NCBI RefSeq assembly: GCF_017696085.1
Contig: NZ_JAAORH010000001.1
Span: 806,001-870,000, forward strand
Source of the DNA: Prochlorococcus marinus XMU1410
GTDB lineage: Bacteria; Cyanobacteriota; Cyanobacteriia; PCC-6307; Cyanobiaceae
Length of the DNA: 64,000 nucleotides
Direction of reading: 5' to 3'
Part shown: piece by piece, positions 36,448-45,041 of the stretch
Layout of the letters: each line of letters starts with the position of its first letter
How positions within the stretch are numbered: position 1 is the first letter of the stretch
Program-made: the position numbers and the translations under genes
The notes under the pieces: generated by a model
What the model was told of the DNA's origin: nothing
The model's database searches: none
The model's input: only the letters and a program-made list of their open reading frames with translations

Positions 36448-37200
36448 TTAAGTAAGTAATGAGTAGTAAATAATTATAAAAAAATAAAAAATAAATATAT
36501 TCAAAAAGGGGATAACATCCCCTTTTTGTGGTTTGGGCACGATCCAATCGCTCAAATTAGTTTTATATGATAAAAAGGACCATGTATAAAAAGAAATTTC
36601 TATTGCGACTAGGATAAAAAGATTAATTAAATTTAGGTCATTTAAGCCAAAATATCTATAAATATGAAACTGATCATCAACACTAATATTAATAATTTGA
36701 AGATGCCAAAGATAGAGAGAAATCAAAATAAAATTTACCAATATTATTTTTTTTAAAAGAAACCTAGATTTCTTAAAAATTAATAGGATAGAAATTAAAA
36801 ATATGAAAAAACATAACTGTGGAATATCCGTTTTTGGGACATTAATTCCTTCAAGAAATAAATTAATTATAAGATCAATATTTATATATATATAATCAGC
36901 TATTAAGAAAGAGAGAAATATTAAATTTATTGCTACTAAGAATAATAATCTTTTTCCTTTAATTATTTTTTTACTATGGATTTTATCCTTAGTAAAACTA
37001 TAATCTGTATAGTTTTTTAAAGAGTTTATATACACCAAAGATGGACATATTGCTCCGCTCAAATAGTAAAGGATTAAATAAAAGGAAATATCATTAATAT
37101 TGAGTGAATACAAATTAAACCATTGTTTTTGTACAAATGGAAGAATAAGTAAACATGAAAATGTAACTAATAACTTAGTTGTATTGTTTTTAATTATCAA
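36448..37200 (-). CDS. Multi-pass membrane protein of unknown function
   Basis: A 250-residue integral membrane protein with about seven hydrophobic segments, short polar loops and a conserved-looking C-terminal loop NLSDWIVPKPQKGDVIPF before the last helix. ATG start. It follows ftsH on the same strand after a 32-bp gap, so it is probably co-transcribed with it. Its last 80 bases carry the bidirectional terminator hairpin of the convergent peroxiredoxin gene, an overlap of coding and termination signals. I do not recognise the family; it is not a known transporter by the motifs visible. Confidence 0.75.
   Translation of the reverse strand: MIIKNNTTKLLVTFSCLLILPFVQKQWFNLYSLNINDISFYLILYYLSGAICPSLVYINSLKNYTDYSFTKDKIHSKKIIKGKRLLFLVAINLIFLSFLIADYIYINIDLIINLFLEGINVPKTDIPQLCFFIFLISILLIFKKSRFLLKKIILVNFILISLYLWHLQIINISVDDQFHIYRYFGLNDLNLINLFILVAIEISFYTWSFLSYKTNLSDWIVPKPQKGDVIPFLNIFIFYFFIIIYYSLLT
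36503..36527. terminator. Bidirectional rho-independent terminator
   Basis: A perfect 11-bp stem pairs AAAAAGGGGAT with ATCCCCTTTTT around the 3-nt loop AAC. On the plus strand it lies 71 bp after the peroxiredoxin stop and the T-run is the end of the stem. It lies inside the 3' coding part of the convergent membrane protein gene, where it encodes QKGDVIPF. Confidence 0.82.
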
Positions 37201-37232
37201 GAAAATATTTTTTTTAATTTAAAGCAATTAAA

Positions 37233-39050
37233 TCAAACTTTCAACAATTTAGAAGTTGTTAATTTAAAAACTTTTTTATCTATAGTTTCTTGATTTAAAA
37301 GTATATCAACTAATTTATCTAGTAAGACTCTATTTTTTTTCAATATTTTTATTGAATTATTTAATGAAATTTTAGAAATATTTATGATTTCATTATCTAT
37401 TCTAGAACTGGTATTTTCTGCTATGAGAGGCTTTCTTCTAAATAATCCATCTCCTAAATACATTTCATTATTATCAGAATCCATTGAAATTGGACCAATA
37501 ATTGAAAATCCATATTTTGTTACCATTTCCCTTACGATTTTTGTCGCATAAGAGATATCATTTATGGAGCATTGTGTAATTTCACCTTCACCAAAAACAA
37601 TCGTTTCTGCTGCTCTTCCAGCTAGAGCAATTTCAATTTTTGAAAATAACAATTTTTTTGAAATCAATCCACTAGAAATTACATCTTCGTCAGGGCATAT
37701 TTTTGTATATCCTCCTATAGATCCAGATCTAGGTAAAATCGTAATTTTATCAACTGATTCAATTCCATTTCTCACAGCAGATACAATTGCTCTACCTACT
37801 TCGTTATAAGCAATAATTTTTTTCATATTAGGAGAAGTTATTAATGAGCTTCTCAGGCCAATGGTAATTTTATCAAGAGCATTTTCTATATGAAGATCAT
37901 TGATTAATTTAGATTCATCTCTAGCACAGTGAATAGCACTCTCGTTCATCAAGTTTGCAAGATCTGCTCCCGAAAATCCGACTGTTCTAGAAGCCCAATA
38001 TCCTAAGTCAACCTCACTTGAAAGTGGTTTGGAAAGTGAGTGAACTGAAAGAATTTTTTTTCTTCCATCTAAATCTGGAAGCATTACTTCAATTTTCCTA
38101 TCAAATCTACCTGGTCTTAATAATGCTGCATCCAAAATATCTGGTCTATTTGTTGCTGCTAAAACAATAATCCCAGAATTATCAGCAAAACCATCTAATT
38201 CAGTTAAAAGCTGATTAAGGGTTTGTTCTCTTTCATCATTTCCACCTCCGATCCCAGACCCTCTTTGCCTACCAATGGAATCAATTTCATCAATAAAAAT
38301 TATACAAGGAGATTTTTCCTTAGCCTTAGAGAACAGATCACGAACCCGGCTTGCTCCAACACCAACAAAAAGTTCTACAAACTCTGAAGCCGATATTGAG
38401 AGAAAAGGTACTCCTGATTCACCAGCAATTGCTTTAGCTAATAATGTTTTTCCTGTCCCTGGGGGGCCTATTAGAAGAACTCCCTTAGGAACTTTCGCTC
38501 CAAGATTTTCAAATTTCTTTGGTTCTTTCAAAAATGTTATTACCTCTTTTAATTCCTCTGCGGCTTCAGGGACGCCAGCTACATCATCGAATCTCGTTTC
38601 TACATCATCAATAGTTACAAATTTAGATTGATTTTTGGTAAAACCAAAAGCTCTGGAGGCCAATTTTGATGTACTCCTCAAGATTAAGACTATAGCTAAT
38701 ATGAAAATTAGGAAAAGACTTATTGAAGAGAATGAATTAGCAGCTGAGGCTTCTTTTCTACTATTGTTAATAGTTAGGTCTACCTTATTTTCAGTAGCCT
38801 TTTCTAGGATTAATTGATCGTTGTAAAGGATAGGTATTTTAAATTTATCTCCATTTTTATACAGAACATCAATTTCTCTCTGCCTTGGATAGAAAAATAT
38901 TGATTCTATTTTCCCCGTCTCTATATCTTCTAGAAGATCCGAATAACTTGATTTAGAATCTGAATATGAGAATTTTGATCTAAACACTAATCTATATAAG
39001 TGATTAATAAAGCATATATGCTTATTTAAAAAATTGACGTATATAAACAA
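37233..39050 (-). CDS. FtsH-like AAA+ protein lacking the protease zinc motif
   Basis: A 605-residue FtsH homolog. The N-terminal region has a weak first hydrophobic segment and a second, clear helix (about 108-125). The AAA+ core is intact: Walker A GPPGTGKT at 195-202, Walker B IIFIDEID at 250-257, and the second region of homology [18 protein letters not shown] at 301-318. In the peptidase domain the HExxH zinc site is replaced by Asn416-Glu417-Val-Gly-Arg420 (NEVGR), so both zinc histidines are lost; a downstream Asp in SINDI remains. It is therefore probably an unfoldase or regulatory subunit, like plant FtsHi proteins, perhaps in hetero-complexes with active FtsH. ATG start; divergent from rpmF. 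Confidence 0.9.
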   Translation of the reverse strand: MFIYVNFLNKHICFINHLYRLVFRSKFSYSDSKSSYSDLLEDIETGKIESIFFYPRQREIDVLYKNGDKFKIPILYNDQLILEKATENKVDLTINNSRKEASAANSFSSISLFLIFILAIVLILRSTSKLASRAFGFTKNQSKFVTIDDVETRFDDVAGVPEAAEELKEVITFLKEPKKFENLGAKVPKGVLLIGPPGTGKTLLAKAIAGESGVPFLSISASEFVELFVGVGASRVRDLFSKAKEKSPCIIFIDEIDSIGRQRGSGIGGGNDEREQTLNQLLTELDGFADNSGIIVLAATNRPDILDAALLRPGRFDRKIEVMLPDLDGRKKILSVHSLSKPLSSEVDLGYWASRTVGFSGADLANLMNESAIHCARDESKLINDLHIENALDKITIGLRSSLITSPNMKKIIAYNEVGRAIVSAVRNGIESVDKITILPRSGSIGGYTKICPDEDVISSGLISKKLLFSKIEIALAGRAAETIVFGEGEITQCSINDISYATKIVREMVTKYGFSIIGPISMDSDNNEMYLGDGLFRRKPLIAENTSSRIDNEIINISKISLNNSIKILKKNRVLLDKLVDILLNQETIDKKVFKLTTSKLLKV

Positions 39051-39118
39051 AATATACTCAAAAGTTTTGGAGATAACCAGTTAAAGGTTATATTATTATA
39101 TGGAAATAAAGAAACAGA

Positions 39119-39292
39119 ATGGCTGTACCAAAGAAGAAAAAATCAAAGAGCAAAAGGAACCAAAGGCACGCTGTTTGGAAAGGAAAAGCAGCAATAGCAG
39201 CTCAAAAAGCTATATCTTTAGGTAAATCAGTTTTAACTGGGAAAGCTCAAGGATTTGTTTATCCTATTGAGGAAGAAGAAGAAGAAGAGTAG
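39119..39292 (+). CDS. rpmF: 50S ribosomal protein L32
   Basis: A 57-residue protein starting [20 protein letters not shown], the typical L32 N-terminus, and ending in a run of seven glutamates. Cyanobacterial L32 lacks the zinc cysteines seen in some bacteria, as here. ATG at 39119, TAG at 39290-39292. It is divergent from the FtsH homolog over 68 bp and converges on the Ycf20 gene, 3 bp away. Confidence 0.93.
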   Translation: MAVPKKKKSKSKRNQRHAVWKGKAAIAAQKAISLGKSVLTGKAQGFVYPIEEEEEEE

Positions 39293-39295
39293 CTT

Positions 39296-39622
39296 TTAAG
39301 ATCCTAATTTAAATGCTTCAAGTATAACGGCATAAATTGCACCAATTCTTAATTTATCAACTACGGTCCATAGATAATAAAACTTTGAACTTGCGGCAGG
39401 TTTAATTCTTATAATGATTTCAATAAAAATAATGATTATTGGGACCATTATTAACTCATTTTTACCTTCAGATATAAATTTTGTAATAAAATTTGCGAAC
39501 AAAAAATAACCTGTCAAAACAGAAATTAGACCAATAGATTTTGTTCTCCAAGTATCACTTAGAAAACCAAAAAATAAATTATTTAACTGGTAGGTAATTC
39601 TTGAAAAATTAGTTTTTTGCAT
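39296..39622 (-). CDS. Ycf20 / DUF565 family membrane protein
   Basis: A 108-residue protein of the DUF565 (Ycf20) family, found in cyanobacteria and plastids. The start, TYQLNNLFFGFLSDTWRTKS, is followed by two hydrophobic helices and the diagnostic end LRIGAIYAVILEAFKLGS. Its plant and algal relatives affect thermal dissipation of excess light, but the molecular role is not settled. ATG start. It overlaps the HAD-hydrolase gene by 14 bp. Confidence 0.83.
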   Translation of the reverse strand: MQKTNFSRITYQLNNLFFGFLSDTWRTKSIGLISVLTGYFLFANFITKFISEGKNELIMVPIIIIFIEIIIRIKPAASSKFYYLWTVVDKLRIGAIYAVILEAFKLGS

Positions 39623-40373
39623 TATTAAAAGACACTAAATAATCACTTAGAAAGTTATAGTCAATGTATGATTTTTTTAGTTTAGGGCCTTTAATTACAT
39701 TTGCCACATTATTTTGATCACCAAGACTGTCTAAAATACAATCTAATTTAATATTTTCCTCAAGAACAATTGGGATATTTGAAGGGACAAAAATTGTAGG
39801 CAAGTTAGCTGCCAAGGAAGATTTCAATCCTGGATTGGAGTCTTCAAAAACAATTGAGTTGTTTTTGTTTATACCACTTAATTGAATTGCCTTTAAATAT
39901 GGTGATGGATTTGGTTTCTTTAATTCAACGTCTTCACTTGAAATAATGAACTCAAAAGGGTTGAAGCCATTAAAAAGATATTCAACAAGTAGATTGACTT
40001 GAATTCTTGAACTTGAAGTAACAATAAATTGTCTTACTTTTTTTTTATGTAATTCATTTATTAATCTAAAAACACCAGTTTTTAAACTAACGCATTTTTT
40101 TTTTATAATTTCTAAATAATGAAACTGCTTTGTATCATGAATTTTGAGAATTAAATCTTCTGAGAAATCATAATTATTAGATTTAGCGTAATAAGCAATC
40201 CTATTTTTGCCTCCATTAATCTTCAGAAGTTTTATGTATGTATTAGTATCCCAATTCCAATCAATCCCAAGGTCATTAAAAGCATGATTAAAAGCAGGTA
40301 AATGAGCCTCTAATTCAGTATTTGCAATGGTACCATCTAAATCCCAATAAACACCTTCCAGATAAGTCACCAA
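39609..40373 (-). CDS. HAD-superfamily hydrolase (CbbY-like)
   Basis: A 254-residue haloacid dehalogenase-type hydrolase. Motif I is DLDGT (YWDLDGTIANTE), motif II is VTSSSR, the lysine motif is in LKKPNPSPY and motif IV is VFEDSNPGLKS, all typical of the CbbY/Gph group. The insertion domain between motifs I and II is the helical cap of subclass I. It probably acts on a sugar phosphate or phosphoglycolate, but the substrate cannot be deduced. ATG start; it overlaps the downstream ycf20 gene by 14 bp. Confidence 0.88.
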   Translation of the reverse strand: MVTYLEGVYWDLDGTIANTELEAHLPAFNHAFNDLGIDWNWDTNTYIKLLKINGGKNRIAYYAKSNNYDFSEDLILKIHDTKQFHYLEIIKKKCVSLKTGVFRLINELHKKKVRQFIVTSSSRIQVNLLVEYLFNGFNPFEFIISSEDVELKKPNPSPYLKAIQLSGINKNNSIVFEDSNPGLKSSLAANLPTIFVPSNIPIVLEENIKLDCILDSLGDQNNVANVIKGPKLKKSYIDYNFLSDYLVSFNNAKN

Positions 40374-40385
40374 AAAGAATTTCTT

Positions 40386-40463
40386 TTATTTACGGTAAAA
40401 TACAAGAGCAATTATTGCTGGTCCTGCTAACGCAACTACAGCCAAAGGAATAAGTGTTGCCAT
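40386..40463 (-). CDS. 25-residue hydrophobic peptide, candidate photosynthetic subunit
   Basis: ATG at 40463-40461 and TAA at 40388-40386. The peptide begins MATLIPLAVVALAGPAII and ends in a basic FYRK. It has one helix with a Gly-Pro kink and a positively charged C-terminal end, like tiny photosystem subunits such as Psb30/Ycf12. I cannot assign it to one of the named Psb, Psa or Pet subunits. It lies 13 bp upstream of the HAD-hydrolase gene on the same strand. Confidence rests on its composition and on the ATG with no competing frame. Confidence 0.55.
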   Translation of the reverse strand: MATLIPLAVVALAGPAIIALVFYRK

Positions 40464-40545
40464 GATTAATGAATATATTTTGTGATACTATTTTTACAAA
40501 TAAATGACGAAACTGTACCGATACGTTACAAGATTGAATTAAATT

Positions 40546-40893
40546 ATGAAATCATGGACATGTATAGAAAATTGTGGAGCTTGTTGTAAATTCGACTTGA
40601 ACGAAAGAAGCGATTTGGCTAACAAACTTAACAAAGAAGATATAGCTTTGATAAATTCGATGACAGATAAAGACGGTTGGTGTAAAAACCTGGACAGAGA
40701 AAATAAAAAATGCTTAATTTATGAAACCAGACCACATTTTTGCAGGGTAAGTGAATTTTCAACTTCATTTAAAGGATATTTGAAATCTGGTGATAAATTT
40801 TTAATAGATTGCTGCAAACAACATATTTCATCAAATTATGGATGCCAAAGTAAAGAGATGAAAACTTTTAGAATTGCTGTTTCAGGAAAATGA
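40546..40893 (+). CDS. YkgJ-type cysteine-cluster protein
   Basis: A 115-residue protein of the YkgJ/CxxCxxCC family, thought to bind zinc or an Fe-S cluster. The N-terminus has CIENCGACC and the middle reads KKCLIYETRPHFCR with conserved Arg-Pro; four more cysteines follow, including DCCKQ. No signal peptide. Its stop overlaps the start of the first GDT1 half (ATGA), so the three genes 40546-41528 are one operon. The link with Mn/Ca transporters is suggestive of metal handling but is inference. Confidence 0.87.
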   Translation: MKSWTCIENCGACCKFDLNERSDLANKLNKEDIALINSMTDKDGWCKNLDRENKKCLIYETRPHFCRVSEFSTSFKGYLKSGDKFLIDCCKQHISSNYGCQSKEMKTFRIAVSGK

Positions 40894-41216
40894 ATAATAA
40901 ATTAGAAAAAAAAGAAAACAATCTAGAAAAAAGTTTTTTTTCAATATTTATAACGACTTTTACAACAATTTTTATTGCTGAACTTGGCGATAAAACTCAG
41001 ATAGCCACATTAATGCTTTCTGCTGAATCAGGCAGGCCAATAATTGTTTTTCTTGGAAGTTCTCTAGCATTAATAAGCTCTAGCATAGTAGGAGTTCTAA
41101 TTGGTAAATGGGTATCAAAAAAAATATCTCCTAGCAAATTTGCTTTATCTACTGGTACTTTAATGATATTGGTAAGTATATTTTTAGCTTATGAAACATT
41201 CAAAAATTATTTATAA
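40890..41216 (+). CDS. GDT1/UPF0016 cation exporter, half 1
   Basis: A 108-residue integral membrane protein with three predicted helices and the signature ELGDKTQIATLML (ExGDKT). The usual GDT1/Mnx/TMEM165 transporter has two such repeats in one chain and moves Mn2+ or Ca2+. Here only one is present. The next gene begins 1 bp after the stop and encodes the second half, so the functional unit is probably a heterodimer. ATG start, coupled to the YkgJ gene by an ATGA overlap. Confidence 0.88.
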   Translation: MNNKLEKKENNLEKSFFSIFITTFTTIFIAELGDKTQIATLMLSAESGRPIIVFLGSSLALISSSIVGVLIGKWVSKKISPSKFALSTGTLMILVSIFLAYETFKNYL

Positions 41217-41528
41217 ATGGTTTTAAGTTTATTACTATCAACATTTCTAACCGTTTTCATAGCTGAATTAGGTGACAAAACTCAACTAGCTACTTTAACT
41301 ATAAGTGGCACTTCAAATAAACCATTAGCAGTTTTTCTAGGATCTTCTTCAGCACTTGTTTTTGCAAGTTTTCTAGGAGCTTTAACAGGTGGTTCTATTT
41401 CAAGTTTTTTACCCGAAGTAGTTCTTAAGTCAATAGCCTCCATAACATTTTTCATCATTGGTATAAGGCTTTTTATCAACTCTTTTACCATCGAACAAGA
41501 AGAAAAAGAAGAGAAAGAAAATAATTAG
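41217..41528 (+). CDS. GDT1/UPF0016 cation exporter, half 2
   Basis: A 103-residue partner of the preceding gene. Its signature is ELGDKTQLATLTIS, with three predicted helices. The two halves have the same topology and clearly share origin, but their loops have diverged, as expected for separate roles in one pore. ATG directly after the TAA of half 1. Split pairs of this kind are known in cyanobacteria as hemi-manganese exchangers (established for other species, not tested here). Confidence 0.88.
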   Translation: MVLSLLLSTFLTVFIAELGDKTQLATLTISGTSNKPLAVFLGSSSALVFASFLGALTGGSISSFLPEVVLKSIASITFFIIGIRLFINSFTIEQEEKEEKENN

Positions 41529-41600
41529 TTTTAAGCTTGGATAATAAAGTGTAATAATGAAGTGTATACCTAATAATTAATTTATAATTTCATTTAGATT

Positions 41601-43823
41601 ATGTTCACATCATCTTCAATAATTGATAATCTTAATCAGTCAGAAGGGTTAGAATATAAAAAATTATGCAGATTACTAAAAATAACAAAGAAATCTGATA
41701 AAGATAAATTAGATATTGCTTTAACAGCTCTAGAAAAACTTGAAATTATTTATAAAAACGAAGATGATGAATATACCTGCACAAAAGATGCTGATCATCT
41801 TGTCGCCAAAATAAGATGTAGTAGCAAAGGCTATTGCTTTGCTGTAAGGGGAAAAGAGCAAGAAGATATCTACATTAGAGAAAATCTACTTAATTATGCA
41901 TGGAATGGAGATAAAGTTTTAGTAAGGATAATAAAAGAGGGTTATAGAAGAAGATCACCAGAGGGAATAGTCGATTGTATTCTTGAAAGATCAAATCAAA
42001 TACTTCTCTCTAAAGTTGAAATTATAAAGAATGATGTATATGCAATCCCAATAGATGACAGGATCCTCTCTAAAATTAAACTTCCAAAAGAGGATAAAAA
42101 ATACATTTTCAAATCAGAAAATAAAAATATAGTAAGAGTTGAGATTGATAGATTTCCTATAGGGCAAGAAGAAGGACAAGGCCATGTGATACAAGAACTA
42201 AAACTAGACAATAATGAGGAATATGATACAGAATTTGTTTTGTCCAAAAGCAATATTGTTAAATCATACAATTTAGATGATATTGAATCTAAAAAAACAG
42301 AAAAAAGGGAGAGAATTGACCTTACAGATAAAAACTCTTATTTATTCAAAAGTTGGCATTCTAATAATTCTCCAATACTTCCAATGATTCAGATAGAGCA
42401 GGGGAAAAATAAAAGTACTAAATTATGGATACATACAAATAATCTTGCAGAAAGAGTAGATTTAAATAGTAAAAAATCTCTAGAAATATTATTTCAAGGA
42501 TTTGAATCATTACCCTTATTAAATGATTGGCAAAACTACCTTAGTGAAGCAATAAGAAATAATTCTGAATTTAAATTTGGTGAAAAGAATGAAGCAATAA
42601 GCCTCTGTGTTCAATTAAATAGTGATAATGAAATAATTGATTGGTCATTTCATCTTACTTTAGTAAAATGCTCTCTTATTGTTGGAAGTGATCATACTGA
42701 GGCGCTTCTATCTAGAAAAAGCAAATCAAGAATAACCTCTCGGGTATTAAAACCTATAAAGGAATATGTCGACGATTTAGATAAAATACTTGCAATTTCA
42801 TGTTCATTCAGAGAAAAACATCTTTTGGAGGGTAAGGTGGAAATTCCAGCACCACTCAATAAAATTGAAACACTAGAAGAATTTTTTATTCACAATCCAG
42901 CTGAATATTCAAAAGGATATTTTGAATCATTAAATAAAAAAGATTGCCAAACTTATCTTTCACCAATACTTCATGAAGCTAATTTAATTTGGTTCAAACA
43001 TTCAAATCAATATGGCTTAAAAAGTGCAGGATACATCTCAAATGAAATAGATTACGTCAATGCTAATGAAATTATCAAATATTCTGAATTTATTGATAAT
43101 GATGTAGAGCTTAATGAAGATGGCAATTTGACATTTAGTCAAGTAGTTAAATTATGTGGCGACGATAATAAAAAAAGAATCTTACATAAACTTCTAATTA
43201 ATGAATTTAAGGACAATGACATAAGGTTGATATCTAAAGATCCTGATATTGAGGAATCGGAAAAATTATTTATTTCTCCATGGACAATGCCTGGATTTGA
43301 CTTCACTAATCTTATAAACCAGCACTGTATTTTTAATATGATAATAAATGGTAAGAAATCAAAGAAAAATAATATTAATGCAATCAATATATCGGAAAGT
43401 AATTCATTAGACCTAGTAAATTGGGATATATTTAATTCATCGATTTCAAAGAATCTAGAAATATTATTTAACAAGTTTGTAATAGATAAACTTAATGAAT
43501 ACAAGTACAAAGTTAACCAATATAAATCTAATATGATAAATATAAAAAAAGTAAGAAAAGCAGAAAAATTACTAGGTAATATTTATAGTGGGTTTATATT
43601 ATCAGTGCAAACATATGGTTTCTTTGTTGAGATATCAGAACTAAATGTAGAGGGGTTGGTACATGTCAGCACTCTTAATAATGATTGGTATGAATATAGA
43701 TCAAGGCAAAATCTATTAATTGGAAGAAAATCAAAAAAATCATACAAAGTTGGAGATGCAATAAAAGTAAAAATCATAAAAGTCGATATTCTTAAATATC
43801 AAATTGATTTAGAATTAACATAA
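41601..43823 (+). CDS. RNase R-like RNB-S1 protein without catalytic aspartates
   Basis: A 740-residue protein with the layout of RNase R: a helix-turn-helix-like N-terminus (about 1-55), a cold-shock-like region (about 65-125), an RNB-like middle (about 240-600) and a C-terminal S1 domain (about 665-740, GNIYSGFILSVQTYGFFVEI). The position just before LWIHTNNLAERVDLNS, where active enzymes carry a DxxxDDA motif, reads SPILPMIQIEQG (residues 257-268) and has no aspartate. The downstream TSPLRRY-type motif of active enzymes is not visible either. The protein may bind RNA without degrading it. The active RNB gene of this window is at 25789. ATG start. Confidence 0.8.
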   Translation: MFTSSSIIDNLNQSEGLEYKKLCRLLKITKKSDKDKLDIALTALEKLEIIYKNEDDEYTCTKDADHLVAKIRCSSKGYCFAVRGKEQEDIYIRENLLNYAWNGDKVLVRIIKEGYRRRSPEGIVDCILERSNQILLSKVEIIKNDVYAIPIDDRILSKIKLPKEDKKYIFKSENKNIVRVEIDRFPIGQEEGQGHVIQELKLDNNEEYDTEFVLSKSNIVKSYNLDDIESKKTEKRERIDLTDKNSYLFKSWHSNNSPILPMIQIEQGKNKSTKLWIHTNNLAERVDLNSKKSLEILFQGFESLPLLNDWQNYLSEAIRNNSEFKFGEKNEAISLCVQLNSDNEIIDWSFHLTLVKCSLIVGSDHTEALLSRKSKSRITSRVLKPIKEYVDDLDKILAISCSFREKHLLEGKVEIPAPLNKIETLEEFFIHNPAEYSKGYFESLNKKDCQTYLSPILHEANLIWFKHSNQYGLKSAGYISNEIDYVNANEIIKYSEFIDNDVELNEDGNLTFSQVVKLCGDDNKKRILHKLLINEFKDNDIRLISKDPDIEESEKLFISPWTMPGFDFTNLINQHCIFNMIINGKKSKKNNINAINISESNSLDLVNWDIFNSSISKNLEILFNKFVIDKLNEYKYKVNQYKSNMINIKKVRKAEKLLGNIYSGFILSVQTYGFFVEISELNVEGLVHVSTLNNDWYEYRSRQNLLIGRKSKKSYKVGDAIKVKIIKVDILKYQIDLELT

Positions 43824-43891
43824 AAAAATTTTCACAAATCTATATTATGGAAATACTAATCAAAAAAATTTAAGATAACTCGTTTAGAATT

Positions 43892-44335
43892 ATGTTTAAG
43901 AAAAAATATTTATTATTAACACTTTTTTTAATAATAATTTTTCAAATTTTATTATATACAAATAATAGTCAGAAGACTTCATTTAGATATTTTAAATGGA
44001 CGCTCCAAGAAGTAAGTATAGGAAAATTAATCAGTATTTCGTTTTTTTCTGGTTTATTTGTAAGCGCTTTATTGAATACAACAATTACTAGTACTAGTTT
44101 CAGAAAAAAAACTAGTGAAAATGTAGAAGATGAGTTCGTATCAACTAATAATGAGGAAGATAAGGAACCAAACATTGTGATGCCGCCACAAAGGGATATA
44201 AGAGAAACTCAACCAACAATTTCTGTTAATTACAGAGTAGTCAAAAATATGAACGATAATAATATTAAAAAAGATCTAAATTATTCAAATGCAGATAATG
44301 AAGATGACTGGGATAATGCAGATAATGATTGGTAG
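43892..44335 (+). CDS. Two-helix membrane protein with acidic tail
   Basis: A 147-residue protein with two hydrophobic helices (about 5-22 and 46-63) and a long cytosolic C-terminus. The tail carries MPPQRDIRETQPTISVNYRV and ends with an acidic, Trp-containing stretch (residues 133-147) in which NAD is repeated and DW occurs twice. The helix pair recalls LapA-type proteins, but the tail is unusual. ATG start. It lies 68 bp after the RNB-S1 gene on the same strand. Function unknown. Confidence 0.7.
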   Translation: MFKKKYLLLTLFLIIIFQILLYTNNSQKTSFRYFKWTLQEVSIGKLISISFFSGLFVSALLNTTITSTSFRKKTSENVEDEFVSTNNEEDKEPNIVMPPQRDIRETQPTISVNYRVVKNMNDNNIKKDLNYSNADNEDDWDNADNDW

Positions 44336-44394
44336 AAAAATAAATTAATTAAAAAATGTTTTTTTAATTTATAATAAAATAAAATTGTTTTTTT

Positions 44395-44961
44395 ATGGAA
44401 GAAAATTTAGACAAAAATAATGGGGTTAATAAAGAAATATCTGACAACACTACTAAATCTGACTCTGAGGAATTAAAAGAACCTAAATCAGAAAAAGTTA
44501 TCAATATGAATATAAATAATGGTGATTCTGCTACTAAAGTTGTTATAAAAAATGAAATTAATACTCCCGAAAAACCTATAACAAAACCAAAAAAAGAACT
44601 CCCAGTAGAGAAAAAGCCTTTCCAAGAATTTATTAACATGCACCTAATTCCTTCACTTACTGAGGAAATTAATCAAAGAGGATTAGAAATAAAAAAGATT
44701 AACCTCACTAACACAAATAGACCTATTGCTGGAGATAAATGTTGGGTAATAAATTGTGAAATTAAAGATACATGTAACTTTTGGTTATCCTTTGAGAAGG
44801 ATGACATTAGTTCATTAAAAAGTATTTCTTTATCAAAACCTAATCAAAAACCCAGTATTATTGAATCCTTTCTTATTGACGAAAAAAGAATTACCCTAAA
44901 ATTAATAATTTCAAGAGTTCTTCAAAGATTGAATGGGCAAAAGTTAATAGGAGTTAATTAG
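44395..44961 (+). CDS. DUF2996 family protein
   Basis: A 188-residue soluble protein. Residues 1-78 form an acidic, low-complexity extension. The conserved part begins at EFINMHLIPSLTEEI and includes CWVINCEI, FWLSFEKDDISSLKSISLS and IIESFLIDEKRITLKL, ending RVLQRLNGQKLIGVN, which matches the cyanobacterial DUF2996 family. It has no signal peptide. It sits 80 bp before acsF, an arrangement that could reflect co-regulation with chlorophyll synthesis. Function unknown. Confidence 0.82.
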   Translation: MEENLDKNNGVNKEISDNTTKSDSEELKEPKSEKVINMNINNGDSATKVVIKNEINTPEKPITKPKKELPVEKKPFQEFINMHLIPSLTEEINQRGLEIKKINLTNTNRPIAGDKCWVINCEIKDTCNFWLSFEKDDISSLKSISLSKPNQKPSIIESFLIDEKRITLKLIISRVLQRLNGQKLIGVN

Positions 44962-45041
44962 AAAAACAATAACACCAAGTTAACTTTTCCCTCGAAAATA
45001 CAAATCATAGTAAATAATAGTATTAATAAACCCTATAAAAA

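Noticed and set aside
36263-36547. 94-codon minus-strand frame through the peroxiredoxin 3' end
   Set aside because: It overlaps the real membrane protein gene on the same strand in another frame and the peroxiredoxin on the other strand.
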